Source: an uncultured Caulobacteraceae bacterium (lineage in GTDB: Bacteria; Pseudomonadota; Alphaproteobacteria; Caulobacterales; Caulobacteraceae). From it: a stretch of DNA of 15,647 nt. The stretch spans positions 1-15,647 of the forward strand of contig CALEOQ010000054.1 in assembly GCA_937910255.1 (NCBI GenBank), written 5' to 3'. This document shows positions 6,759 through 13,187 of this stretch, in pieces. Below the pieces are notes generated by a model, which saw nothing but the letters and a program-made list of their open reading frames with translations, ran no database searches and was not told the DNA's origin. Numbering within the stretch: position 1 is the stretch's first letter; every line of letters begins with the position of its first letter. Position numbers and translations under genes: made by a program.

Positions 6759-8060
6759 TCACCACCGCCGTTCGAAACGCCGGCGGAGCAGGACCGCGGC
6801 GAGGTTCATCAACACCATGAAGACCAGCAGCACGATGATGGCTGCGGCCGTGCGCTCATGGAAGGCGCGCTCAGAGGCGTTTTCCCAGATGAAGATCTGC
6901 ACCGGCAGCACGGTGGCCGCGCTGGTGAGGGTTTCGGGCACGCCCGGCACGAAGGAGACCATGCCGATCATCAGCAGGGGGGCGGTCTCGCCCAGGGCGT
7001 GGGCCAGGGACAGGATGGTGCCGGTCATCATGCCCGGCATGGCCAGCGGCAGGACGTGGTGGAAGACCGTCTGGGTGCGCGAGGCGCCCACGGCCAGGGC
7101 GGCCTCGCGGATCGAAGGCGGCACCGCGCGCAGCGAGGCGCGGGTGGCGATGATGATGGTCGGCAGGGCCATCAGGGCCAGCACCAGGCCCCCCAGCAGG
7201 GGCGAGGACCGCGGCACGGCCAGCCAGTTGATGAACACCGCCAGGCCGAGCAGGCCGTAGATGATCGAGGGGACGGCGGCGAGGTTGTTGATGTTCACCT
7301 CGATCAGGTCGGTCCACCGGTTCTTGGGCGCGAACTCTTCCAGATAGGTGGCGGCCAGCACCCCGATGGGGGCGGCCAGCAGGGCGGTGACCAGCAGCAT
7401 CATGGCCGAGCCGACCACGGCGCCCAGCACCCCGGCCTGCTCCGGCTCGGTGGAGTCCGAGCGCGACAGGAAGGTCCAGTTGAAGCCGCCGCTGACCATG
7501 TCGCGCTGGCGCAGTTCGTCCAGCCAGTCGAGCTGGCGGTCGCTGAGCAGCCGGCCGCCGATCTCGGTGTCGCGGCTGATCTGACCCTTATAGTAGAGGC
7601 TGGCATTGGCCTTCATCGGCCCCTGGACCGTGATGGTCTGGCCAATGAGCGAGGGGTCTTCGCGCAGGCGGTCGAGGATCTGGAAGCCCAGGTCCCCCGA
7701 CAGGATGGCCATCATCTCACTGGAGGCCTCCCCATAGACGTCGTCCTCCTCGCCCAGCACGGCGAGCGCGGATTCGGCGACCATGAGGTTGAAGTTGGAG
7801 CCCCCCAGGTCGGCCATGTCGACTCGGTCGGCGGAGATCTCCACCGGCAGGCTGATGCGGTAGTCGACGAAGGTCGAATAGCCCTGGGTCCCGATCCGGC
7901 CCAGCAGCACCACGAGAAAGGCCAGGGCCAGGAAGATGGCCGCGCGGCCATAGAAGCGGAACCGCGTCTCGGCGCGATAGCGGCGCTTCAGGCGGGCCTC
8001 GGCCTGGGCGCGGGCGCGGGCCTTGGCGGCCTGGGCGGGGGTCAGGGCCGCGTCAGTCAT
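6759..8060 (-). CDS. pstA: Phosphate ABC transporter permease PstA (long form)
   Basis: PstA is one of the two inner-membrane permeases of the high-affinity phosphate importer. The 433-residue product is longer than the approximately 295-residue E. coli type. A basic cytoplasmic tail (1-37) and TM1 (about 38-55) are followed by a periplasmic insert of about 150 residues (56-205), the arrangement of alphaproteobacterial PstA with a DUF3333-like N-terminal region. The ABC permease domain follows (TM helices at about 214-238, 260-282, 288-306, 343-373 and 404-425), with the coupling-loop motif REAALAVGASRTQTVFHHVLP at 318-338, the EAA loop that contacts PstB. The ATG lies inside the end of pstC (8-bp overlap), indicating translational coupling. 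Confidence 0.95.
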   Translation of the reverse strand: MTDAALTPAQAAKARARAQAEARLKRRYRAETRFRFYGRAAIFLALAFLVVLLGRIGTQGYSTFVDYRISLPVEISADRVDMADLGGSNFNLMVAESALAVLGEEDDVYGEASSEMMAILSGDLGFQILDRLREDPSLIGQTITVQGPMKANASLYYKGQISRDTEIGGRLLSDRQLDWLDELRQRDMVSGGFNWTFLSRSDSTEPEQAGVLGAVVGSAMMLLVTALLAAPIGVLAATYLEEFAPKNRWTDLIEVNINNLAAVPSIIYGLLGLAVFINWLAVPRSSPLLGGLVLALMALPTIIIATRASLRAVPPSIREAALAVGASRTQTVFHHVLPLAMPGMMTGTILSLAHALGETAPLLMIGMVSFVPGVPETLTSAATVLPVQIFIWENASERAFHERTAAAIIVLLVFMVLMNLAAVLLRRRFERRW

Positions 8061-9495
8061 ACTGTTCCCGATACCGCTGCACGATCTGCAGGGCGACGAT
8101 GTTGAGCACCAGGGTGATCACGAAGAGCGTCAGGCCCAGGCCAAAGGCCGACAGGGTCTTGGGGCTGTCGAACTCCTGGTCGCCGGTCAGCAGGGTGACG
8201 ATCTGCACCGTCACGGTGGTCACCGTGTCGAGGGGGTTGAAGGTGGCGCGGGCCTGAAGGCCGGCGGCCATGGTGACGATCATGGTCTCGCCCACGGCCC
8301 GGGAGACGGCCAGCAGCAGGGCGCCCATCACGCCCGGCAGGGCGGCGGGCATGATCACCCGGCCAATGGTCTCCGACCGCGTGGCGCCCATGGCCAGGGA
8401 GCCGTCCCGGAGGGACTGGGGCACGGCGTTGATGATGTCGTCAGACAGGGAGGAGACGAAGGGGATCAGCATGATGCCCATGACCGCCCCGGCCACCAGG
8501 GCCATCTGGTTCTGCACCTGCATCAGATAGAGGCCGACCCCGTCCAGGGGGCCGCCCAGGAGCTGGGCGCCGAGCCCGTTGAAGAAGCCGCGGAACAGGG
8601 GCCCCACCGTCAGGGCGGCGAAGAAGCCGTAGACCACGGTGGGGATGCCGGCCAGCACCTCCAGCAGCGGCTTGACCACCGCCCGCGTCGTCCGCCCGGC
8701 ATATTCCGACAGATAGATGGCGGCGAACAGGCCCACGGGCGCAGCCACCGTCATGGCGATCATCATGATCAGGAAGGTGCCCATGAACAGGGGCACGGCG
8801 CCGAACGCGCCCGAGGAGGCCACCTGATCGGCGCGAATGGCGATCTGCGGGTCCCAGGTCAGGCCGAACAGGAATTCGAAGATCGGCACGGCCTGGAAGA
8901 ACCGCCAGGATTCCCAGACCAGCGAAGCCACGATGCCCACGGTCGTCAGCACGGCGACGATGGAGCAGATCAGGAAGAGGGCGGCGATCCACCGTTCCAC
9001 ATTTGGACGGGCGGCGAAGCCGGCGCTGACCTTGGGCCAGGCGAAGGCCGCGCCGGCCAGGGCCAGGGCCAGGGCCGCCGCCAGGGTCGCCGCCACGAGA
9101 TTGCGATGGATTTCGCTGGCCTCGACCAGCTTGGCCCCGAAGGCCTCGCCCAGGGCGCCGGCATATTCGGTCTGGCTGACCTGGCCGTCCGACACAGTGG
9201 CGACCACGTCGTTATAGAAGACGTCCTGGCTGCTGTCGGGCAAGGCTGCGACAGCGGCCGGCGGATCGGCGCGCAGCGCCGCCTCCTCGATCTGGCCGCC
9301 CAGCATGCTCACCAGGATCAGCAGTATGGCCGCCGGCGCCGCCGCCCAGAGGGCGACATAGGCGCCATAATAGCCCGGCAGGGAATGGAGCACGCGGGTG
9401 CGGCCGCCAGCGGCGCGCAGCACCTTGCGGCGTCCGGCCGAATAGGCCGCGAGGGAGAACAGGACGAGCCCGATCAGGGCGATCCAGATGAGCAT
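8053..9495 (-). CDS. pstC: Phosphate ABC transporter permease PstC (long form)
   Basis: PstC pairs with PstA to form the phosphate channel in the inner membrane. At 480 residues it is longer than E. coli PstC (about 320). Two N-terminal helices (2-19 and about 45-65), a periplasmic stretch (about 66-133) and a further helix (134-153) precede the conventional permease part. The latter has FLFGLTWDP at 208-216, VAAPVGLFAAIYLSEYA at 250-266, LAGIPTVVYGFFA at 281-293 and the coupling loop LRDGSLAMGATRSETIGRV at 362-380. PstC N-terminal extensions of this kind are common in alphaproteobacteria. Start: ATG at 9495 with AAGG about six bases upstream. It is the first gene after the PHO box and is 117 bp from phoR. 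No pstS lies between them. Confidence 0.95.
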   Translation of the reverse strand: MLIWIALIGLVLFSLAAYSAGRRKVLRAAGGRTRVLHSLPGYYGAYVALWAAAPAAILLILVSMLGGQIEEAALRADPPAAVAALPDSSQDVFYNDVVATVSDGQVSQTEYAGALGEAFGAKLVEASEIHRNLVAATLAAALALALAGAAFAWPKVSAGFAARPNVERWIAALFLICSIVAVLTTVGIVASLVWESWRFFQAVPIFEFLFGLTWDPQIAIRADQVASSGAFGAVPLFMGTFLIMMIAMTVAAPVGLFAAIYLSEYAGRTTRAVVKPLLEVLAGIPTVVYGFFAALTVGPLFRGFFNGLGAQLLGGPLDGVGLYLMQVQNQMALVAGAVMGIMLIPFVSSLSDDIINAVPQSLRDGSLAMGATRSETIGRVIMPAALPGVMGALLLAVSRAVGETMIVTMAAGLQARATFNPLDTVTTVTVQIVTLLTGDQEFDSPKTLSAFGLGLTLFVITLVLNIVALQIVQRYREQYD

Positions 9496-9603
9496 TCAGG
9501 CCTTCGACTTATGGCTCGGATCGCGCGGGAAAAGGGGAATCTCGATCTTGAGCTGACCCTTGGGTGCGCGGCGCGGAACCTGCCTGCGGATTGCTGATCG
9601 AAC

Positions 9604-9632
9604 GCGACAGTTTCATGACACTTTTGCGACAT
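9604..9632 (-). promoter_or_regulatory. PHO box: three direct PhoB half-sites upstream of pstC
   Basis: On the minus strand three 7-bp elements repeat every 11 bp: ATGTCGC (9632-9626), GTGTCAT (9621-9615) and CTGTCGC (9610-9604), separated by AAAA and GAAA. The PhoB consensus is CTGTCAT, 4 A/T-rich bases, CTGTCAY, so the last two half-sites with the GAAA spacer form a good box and the first extends it. It lies about 109 bp before the pstC ATG and overlaps the last codons and stop of phoR. This predicts phosphate-starvation induction of pstC-pstA-pstB-phoU-phoB from a promoter inside the phoR 3' end. A -10 is expected near 9588-9595, but I see only a weak match there. Confidence 0.75.
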
Positions 9633-11109
9633 CGTCCGATTTGTCGGCGTCCACGTGCTCCCGGCGTCGGCGCGCCAGTTCGGCCCTGGGGAAATAGGCG
9701 GTGAAGATGGCCCCGCGCCCCATCGCGCTTTCCACCATGAGCCCGCCCCTGTGACGGTTCATGATGTGCTTGACGATGGCCAGGCCCAGGCCCGTGCCGG
9801 ACTTTTCGCCGCTCTTCTGGCCCTCGACCCGGTAGAAGCGTTCAGTCAGCCGGGGCAGATGCTCCCGGGCCATGCCGGGTCCGGAATCGGTGACCGAGAG
9901 GGCGGCGAAGCGGTCCGGTCCATGGTCGGGAGTCAGCAGCGACAGGCGGGCGGCCTGGTCCATGCGCGGGGCCATGGCCGCCTCGATCCCCAGACCATCC
10001 TCCAGAAACACCCGCACGACGCCGCCGGCCGGGGAGTATTTCAGTGCATTGTCCACCAGGTTCTGGGCCACCTGCACCACCTGATCACGGTCGCCCACCG
10101 CCGTCACGCTGCCCCGGGGCGGCAGGTCGATCTCCAGGCTGACGCCCTTTTCCCGGGCCAGGGGGGTGATGGCGTCGACCACGTCCATGACGGCGGCCAC
10201 CAGATCCACATCCTCATTGGGCGGGACGTGCTCATTCAGTTCGATACGGCTGAGCGACATCAGGTCGTCGATCAGCCGGGACATGCGCTCGGCCTGGACA
10301 TGCATGATGCCGAGGAACTTCTCGCGGGCGCCCTCATCGGCCCGGGCATGTCCGCGAAGGGTCTCGATGAAGCCTGACAGCGAGGCGAGCGGCGTGCGCA
10401 GCTCATGGCTGGCGTTGGCCAGGAAGTCGGCCCGCATCCGCTCGACCCGGCGGATGTCGGTTTCGTCGTGCAGCACCAGCAGCGCCAGCCGCCCCCCATC
10501 CGCCCCCAGGCCGAGGGGCCGGGCATAGACCCGGAAGATCCGCTCCTGCGAGCCGCCAGGCTCATAGAGGGCTTCGCCTTCAAGCCCCCCGAACAGGGCT
10601 TCATCCACGGCCTCCAGGACGTCCGGGTCACGGATCGCGGTGACCAGCAGGCCCGCCTCCCGCTGGATCTTCAGCACTTCCCGGCCCGCCAGATTGACCA
10701 TGACGAAGCGGCGGCCCGTGAGATCGTCGGGCTCGTGGGCGGAGATGACCATGACGGGATCGGGAAGCGCGTTCAGCACCGCCGTATAGGGTAGAGACAG
10801 CTGGCCCGCAGCGACCTCGGCGTGGGTCTCGGCCACCTCGGCCTTGAGCCGCGCGGCTTCGCCCCGGGCGCGGAAGGCCTGGATGGCCGCGACGCCAGCC
10901 ACCGGCAGGGCCAGGATGGTGGCCGCCAGGGGATCGGCGCCGCCCACCGCCACCAGTCCAGCCAAGGCCAGCAGGCCCGCCGCGCCGGTGACGAGGGCGG
11001 GACCGGCGGCGAACCCGCGGCGAGGTCCGAGGGGCAAGGGTTGCGGCAGCAGGGACAAATCCGAATCTCCGTTCGCCGGATCATCCACCAAGCCGCATAC
11101 CTGTGTCAT
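9613..11109 (-). CDS. phoR: Phosphate regulon sensor histidine kinase PhoR
   Basis: PhoR is the membrane kinase that phosphorylates PhoB when the Pst-PhoU system reports phosphate limitation. The 498-residue protein has a cytoplasmic N-terminus, two closely spaced hydrophobic segments (about 36-55 and 61-77) with almost no periplasmic loop as in E. coli PhoR, and a PAS domain (about 105-215). The HisKA dimerisation domain has FLANASHELRTPL with phosphoacceptor H235, and the HATPase domain has N-box QNLVDNALKYS (349-359), G1 DSGPGM (408-413), F-box ERFYRV and G2 GTGLGLAIVKH (438-448). All catalytic residues are present. The ATG at 11109 has no clear Shine-Dalgarno sequence, but no other ATG occurs before the PAS domain. 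A TGTCA inverted repeat covers this start. PhoB is encoded at the far end of the same gene run. Confidence 0.95.
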   Translation of the reverse strand: MTQVCGLVDDPANGDSDLSLLPQPLPLGPRRGFAAGPALVTGAAGLLALAGLVAVGGADPLAATILALPVAGVAAIQAFRARGEAARLKAEVAETHAEVAAGQLSLPYTAVLNALPDPVMVISAHEPDDLTGRRFVMVNLAGREVLKIQREAGLLVTAIRDPDVLEAVDEALFGGLEGEALYEPGGSQERIFRVYARPLGLGADGGRLALLVLHDETDIRRVERMRADFLANASHELRTPLASLSGFIETLRGHARADEGAREKFLGIMHVQAERMSRLIDDLMSLSRIELNEHVPPNEDVDLVAAVMDVVDAITPLAREKGVSLEIDLPPRGSVTAVGDRDQVVQVAQNLVDNALKYSPAGGVVRVFLEDGLGIEAAMAPRMDQAARLSLLTPDHGPDRFAALSVTDSGPGMAREHLPRLTERFYRVEGQKSGEKSGTGLGLAIVKHIMNRHRGGLMVESAMGRGAIFTAYFPRAELARRRREHVDADKSDDVAKVS

Positions 11110-11119
11110 CGCCGTGACA
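11104..11119. repeat. Inverted repeat TGTCA-N6-TGACA over the phoR start codon
   Basis: Perfect 5-bp arms at 11104-11108 and 11115-11119 flank a 6-bp GC-rich centre. The repeat covers the phoR ATG and lies 49 bp before the lovK -35 element. TGTCA is also the core of the PhoB half-site, but PhoB normally binds direct and not inverted repeats, so the relation is uncertain. It could be an operator for another regulator, or chance. Confidence 0.35.
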
Positions 11120-11167
11120 ATGGAAAGAATTGGCGATCGACAGGCGCCTGAGCTGGGCTGGGGTGCT

Positions 11168-11192
11168 GGAACTGCCCTGGCCAGCCGGCGTT
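11168..11192 (+). promoter_or_regulatory. EcfG (SigT) general-stress promoter of lovK
   Basis: GGAAC at 11168-11172 and CGTT at 11189-11192, separated by exactly 16 bases, match the alphaproteobacterial general-stress sigma factor consensus (GGAAC, 16-17 bp, CGTT) at every defined position. Transcription should begin near 11198, leaving a leader of about 28 nt before the lovK ATG at 11226. This agrees with the known SigT control of lovK-lovR in Caulobacter crescentus and also argues against any lovK start upstream of the promoter. Confidence 0.85.
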
Positions 11193-11225
11193 TGTCTGGC
11201 TCTCGGGGACGGCGGTGCGGAAATC

Positions 11226-12323
11226 ATGAGCGAGCGAAGGGACACCTTTCGGGCTGAGAGCCTGCTGACCCCGCGGGCTGGCATCGACGATCCCTTCGCC
11301 GCCGCCGTCCATGCCACCCGCATGTCGATGATCATCGCCGACGCCCAGGCGCCGGACATGCCCATCGTCTTCGCCAATGACGCCTTTCTCGCCCTGAGCG
11401 GCTATCCCCGTGACGAAATTCTGGGCCGCAACTGTCGTTTCCTCCAGGGTCCGGACACCGACCCAGAGGCGGCGCGACGGCTGGCCCAGGCCATCGCCGA
11501 CGGGGCGCCGGTCAATGTGGATATTCTGAACTACAGCAAGGACGGCAAGCCGTTCTGGAACGCCCTGCAGATCAGCCCCGTGCATAACGCCGAGGGCCTG
11601 CTCGTCTATTTCATCGGCTCGCAGATCGACGTCACCGCCCGGAAGAACGCCGAGAACCGACTCGTCGCCGATCGCGAGGGCCTGGTGTCTGCGGCCACGG
11701 AACAGGCCAGGGCCGCCGAGCAGGCCGTGGCCGAGCGCACGGCGCTGCTCCACGAGGTCGATCACCGGGTCAAGAACAACCTGCAGCTCATCAGCTCCCT
11801 GCTGGTCCTGCAGACGCGGCGAACCGAAGACCAGCGCACAAGGGTCGCGCTCCAGTCGATGTTGTCGCGGGTCAGCGCCATCGCCACGGTGCACCGGCGC
11901 CTGTTCCAGAGCCGCGACCTGGAACGCTTCGACGTGGCCGCCTTCGTTCGCGACCTGGTCGGCGACGTGTCATTGAGCCGGGACGAGGTCGAGGTCGATC
12001 TGGATCTGCAGAGCATTGAGATCGCCGCCGCCCAGGCCGCGCCCCTGGCCCTGGCGGTCAACGAGCTGTTGGACAACGCCTTCGCCCACGGTCTGGCCGA
12101 GGGCCGCGCCGGCAGGCTGGGCGTGCGGGTCCAGCGCCAGAATGGCCATTATGTGATCGAGATCTGTGATGACGGGCCAGGCCTACCGCCCAGCGGACAG
12201 TTCGCGCCGGGATTTGGTCTGACGATTGTGGGGCTGCTGGCGCAACAACTGCGCGCCGAGCTGCGTTTTGAACCCACGACTCCCGGCGTGCGCGCCATTC
12301 TCGAATTGCCCGTCAACGCCTAG
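11226..12323 (+). CDS. lovK: LOV-domain sensor histidine kinase LovK
   Basis: LovK is a soluble blue-light and redox photoreceptor kinase that binds FMN and feeds the general stress response. The 365-residue product matches the length of C. crescentus LovK (368 by memory). The LOV domain covers about 25-140: FANDAFLALSGY, the diagnostic GRNCRFLQG at 67-75 with adduct cysteine C70, FMN-contact residues N102 and N112, and glutamine Q133 in FIGSQIDVT. A helical linker (about 141-175) leads to the HisKA_2-type kinase: phosphoacceptor H180 in DHRVKNNLQLISSLL, N-box NELLDNAFAHG (279-289), DDGPGL (315-320) and GFGLTIV (329-335). An open TTG-initiated extension back to 11130 is rejected because it would cross the EcfG promoter. 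lovR follows after 6 bp. All light-adduct and kinase residues are intact. Confidence 0.95.
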   Translation: MSERRDTFRAESLLTPRAGIDDPFAAAVHATRMSMIIADAQAPDMPIVFANDAFLALSGYPRDEILGRNCRFLQGPDTDPEAARRLAQAIADGAPVNVDILNYSKDGKPFWNALQISPVHNAEGLLVYFIGSQIDVTARKNAENRLVADREGLVSAATEQARAAEQAVAERTALLHEVDHRVKNNLQLISSLLVLQTRRTEDQRTRVALQSMLSRVSAIATVHRRLFQSRDLERFDVAAFVRDLVGDVSLSRDEVEVDLDLQSIEIAAAQAAPLALAVNELLDNAFAHGLAEGRAGRLGVRVQRQNGHYVIEICDDGPGLPPSGQFAPGFGLTIVGLLAQQLRAELRFEPTTPGVRAILELPVNA

Positions 12324-12329
12324 GTCCCC

Positions 12330-12791
12330 ATGTCCAACCCCCTGTCCGTGCTGATCGTCGAGGATGAGGCCCTGCTGGCCGTCGAACTCGGCTTCCTGGT
12401 GGAGGAGGCCGGTTGCGTCGAGGTCGGGCACGCGCTGGACTCCGCCGTGGCGGTGCAGATGGCCGGCAGGCTGAAGCCGGACATCGCCCTCGTGGATGTT
12501 CATCTGGCCGACGGCCCCACTGGCGTCGATGCGGCGCGAGAGATCGTCGCCCACCACGGGGCGATGGTGCTGTTCATGACCGCCAATGTGAAGCGCCTGC
12601 CTGACGATCTGGCCGGCGCCTGCGGCGTGATCGGGAAGCCCTATACGGACCGCGCCGTCCGCCGCGCCCTGACCTATCTCGCCCACTGCCTGGAGCGGGG
12701 GTGCGCCGACGCCCCGCCGCCGCCGGGCCTGACCCTGTCCGACAGCTACGCCGCCCGTTGGGGCGTGCAACCCCTCGAAAAGACGGCTTAG
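12330..12791 (+). CDS. lovR: Single-domain response regulator LovR
   Basis: LovR is the partner of LovK. In Caulobacter the pair modulates the PhyR-NepR-SigT general stress pathway, with LovR acting as a phosphoryl acceptor and not as a DNA-binding protein. The 153-residue product is a receiver domain (5-120) with E11-D12, phosphoacceptor D56 in LVDVHLADG, T84 in FMTAN and K103 in GKPY. No output domain follows, only a tail of about 35 residues containing a short proline run and PGLTLSDSYAARWG. It starts 6 bp after lovK, implying one transcript under the EcfG promoter. Assignment to LovR and not another orphan receiver rests on the adjacency to lovK. Confidence 0.9.
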   Translation: MSNPLSVLIVEDEALLAVELGFLVEEAGCVEVGHALDSAVAVQMAGRLKPDIALVDVHLADGPTGVDAAREIVAHHGAMVLFMTANVKRLPDDLAGACGVIGKPYTDRAVRRALTYLAHCLERGCADAPPPPGLTLSDSYAARWGVQPLEKTA

Positions 12792-12797
12792 ACGATC

Positions 12798-13127
12798 ATG
12801 ACGCCGAGCTTTCTGCCCGAGGTGGTCGGTTTCTGCGCCGGCCTGTGTTCGATGGTGAGCTTCACCCCCCAACTGATCAAAACCTGGCGGGAGCGGGACG
12901 CGCGGTCGATTTCCCTGCGCATGTACGTGGTGACCGTCACCGGCTTCAGCCTCTGGGTGACCTATGGGGTGATGATCGGCAGTTTGCCGGTGATGCTGAC
13001 CAATTCGGTCTGCCTGGTTCTGTCGGGACTTATCCTGGCGCTGAAGTGGCGCTTCTCGCGGCCCGACTATGTGGCCCGGCGCGAGGGCGTCGGCGAAGCG
13101 GTTGGCGCCGGCACGGTGGGTCACTAG
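12798..13127 (+). CDS. SemiSWEET-type (PQ-loop/MtN3) small transporter
   Basis: SemiSWEETs are three-helix membrane proteins that dimerise to move sugars or related small molecules down their gradient. The 109-residue product has three hydrophobic segments (about 7-23, 42-61, 64-83). The PQ-loop motif is SFTPQLIKTW at 21-30 (P24-Q25), then SISLRMY at 37-43 and a conserved asparagine (N69) in the third helix, all typical of the family. A short charged tail follows (about 84-109). It starts 6 bp after the lovR stop, so it is probably the third gene of the EcfG-controlled lov transcript, although the Shine-Dalgarno sequence is weak. The substrate cannot be read from the sequence. Confidence 0.88.
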   Translation: MTPSFLPEVVGFCAGLCSMVSFTPQLIKTWRERDARSISLRMYVVTVTGFSLWVTYGVMIGSLPVMLTNSVCLVLSGLILALKWRFSRPDYVARREGVGEAVGAGTVGH

Positions 13128-13143
13128 GATTACGGCGACTCCC

Positions 13144-13162
13144 GCGCCCCGGGCGTGGGCGC
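13144..13162 (+). terminator. Possible terminator hairpin after the SemiSWEET gene
   Basis: GCGCCC (13144-13149) and GGGCGC (13157-13162) form a perfect 6-bp GC stem with a 7-base loop in the 60-bp gap between the transporter and the TPR-glycosyltransferase gene. No U-run follows directly (only GTTTCCC about 10 bases on), so in a GC-rich genome this may be a weak or chance hairpin. Confidence 0.25.
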
Positions 13163-13187
13163 AGGACGCCGTTTCCCAGGACAGATC

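Noticed and set aside
8023..9597. 524-codon plus-strand frame opposite pstC
   Set aside because: Gly/His/Gln/Asp-rich shadow frame with no membrane segments or motifs; pstC is clear on the minus strand.
11130..11225. N-terminal extension of lovK from a TTG at 11130
   Set aside because: It would include the EcfG promoter, has a rare start codon, and lengthens the protein beyond the usual LovK size.
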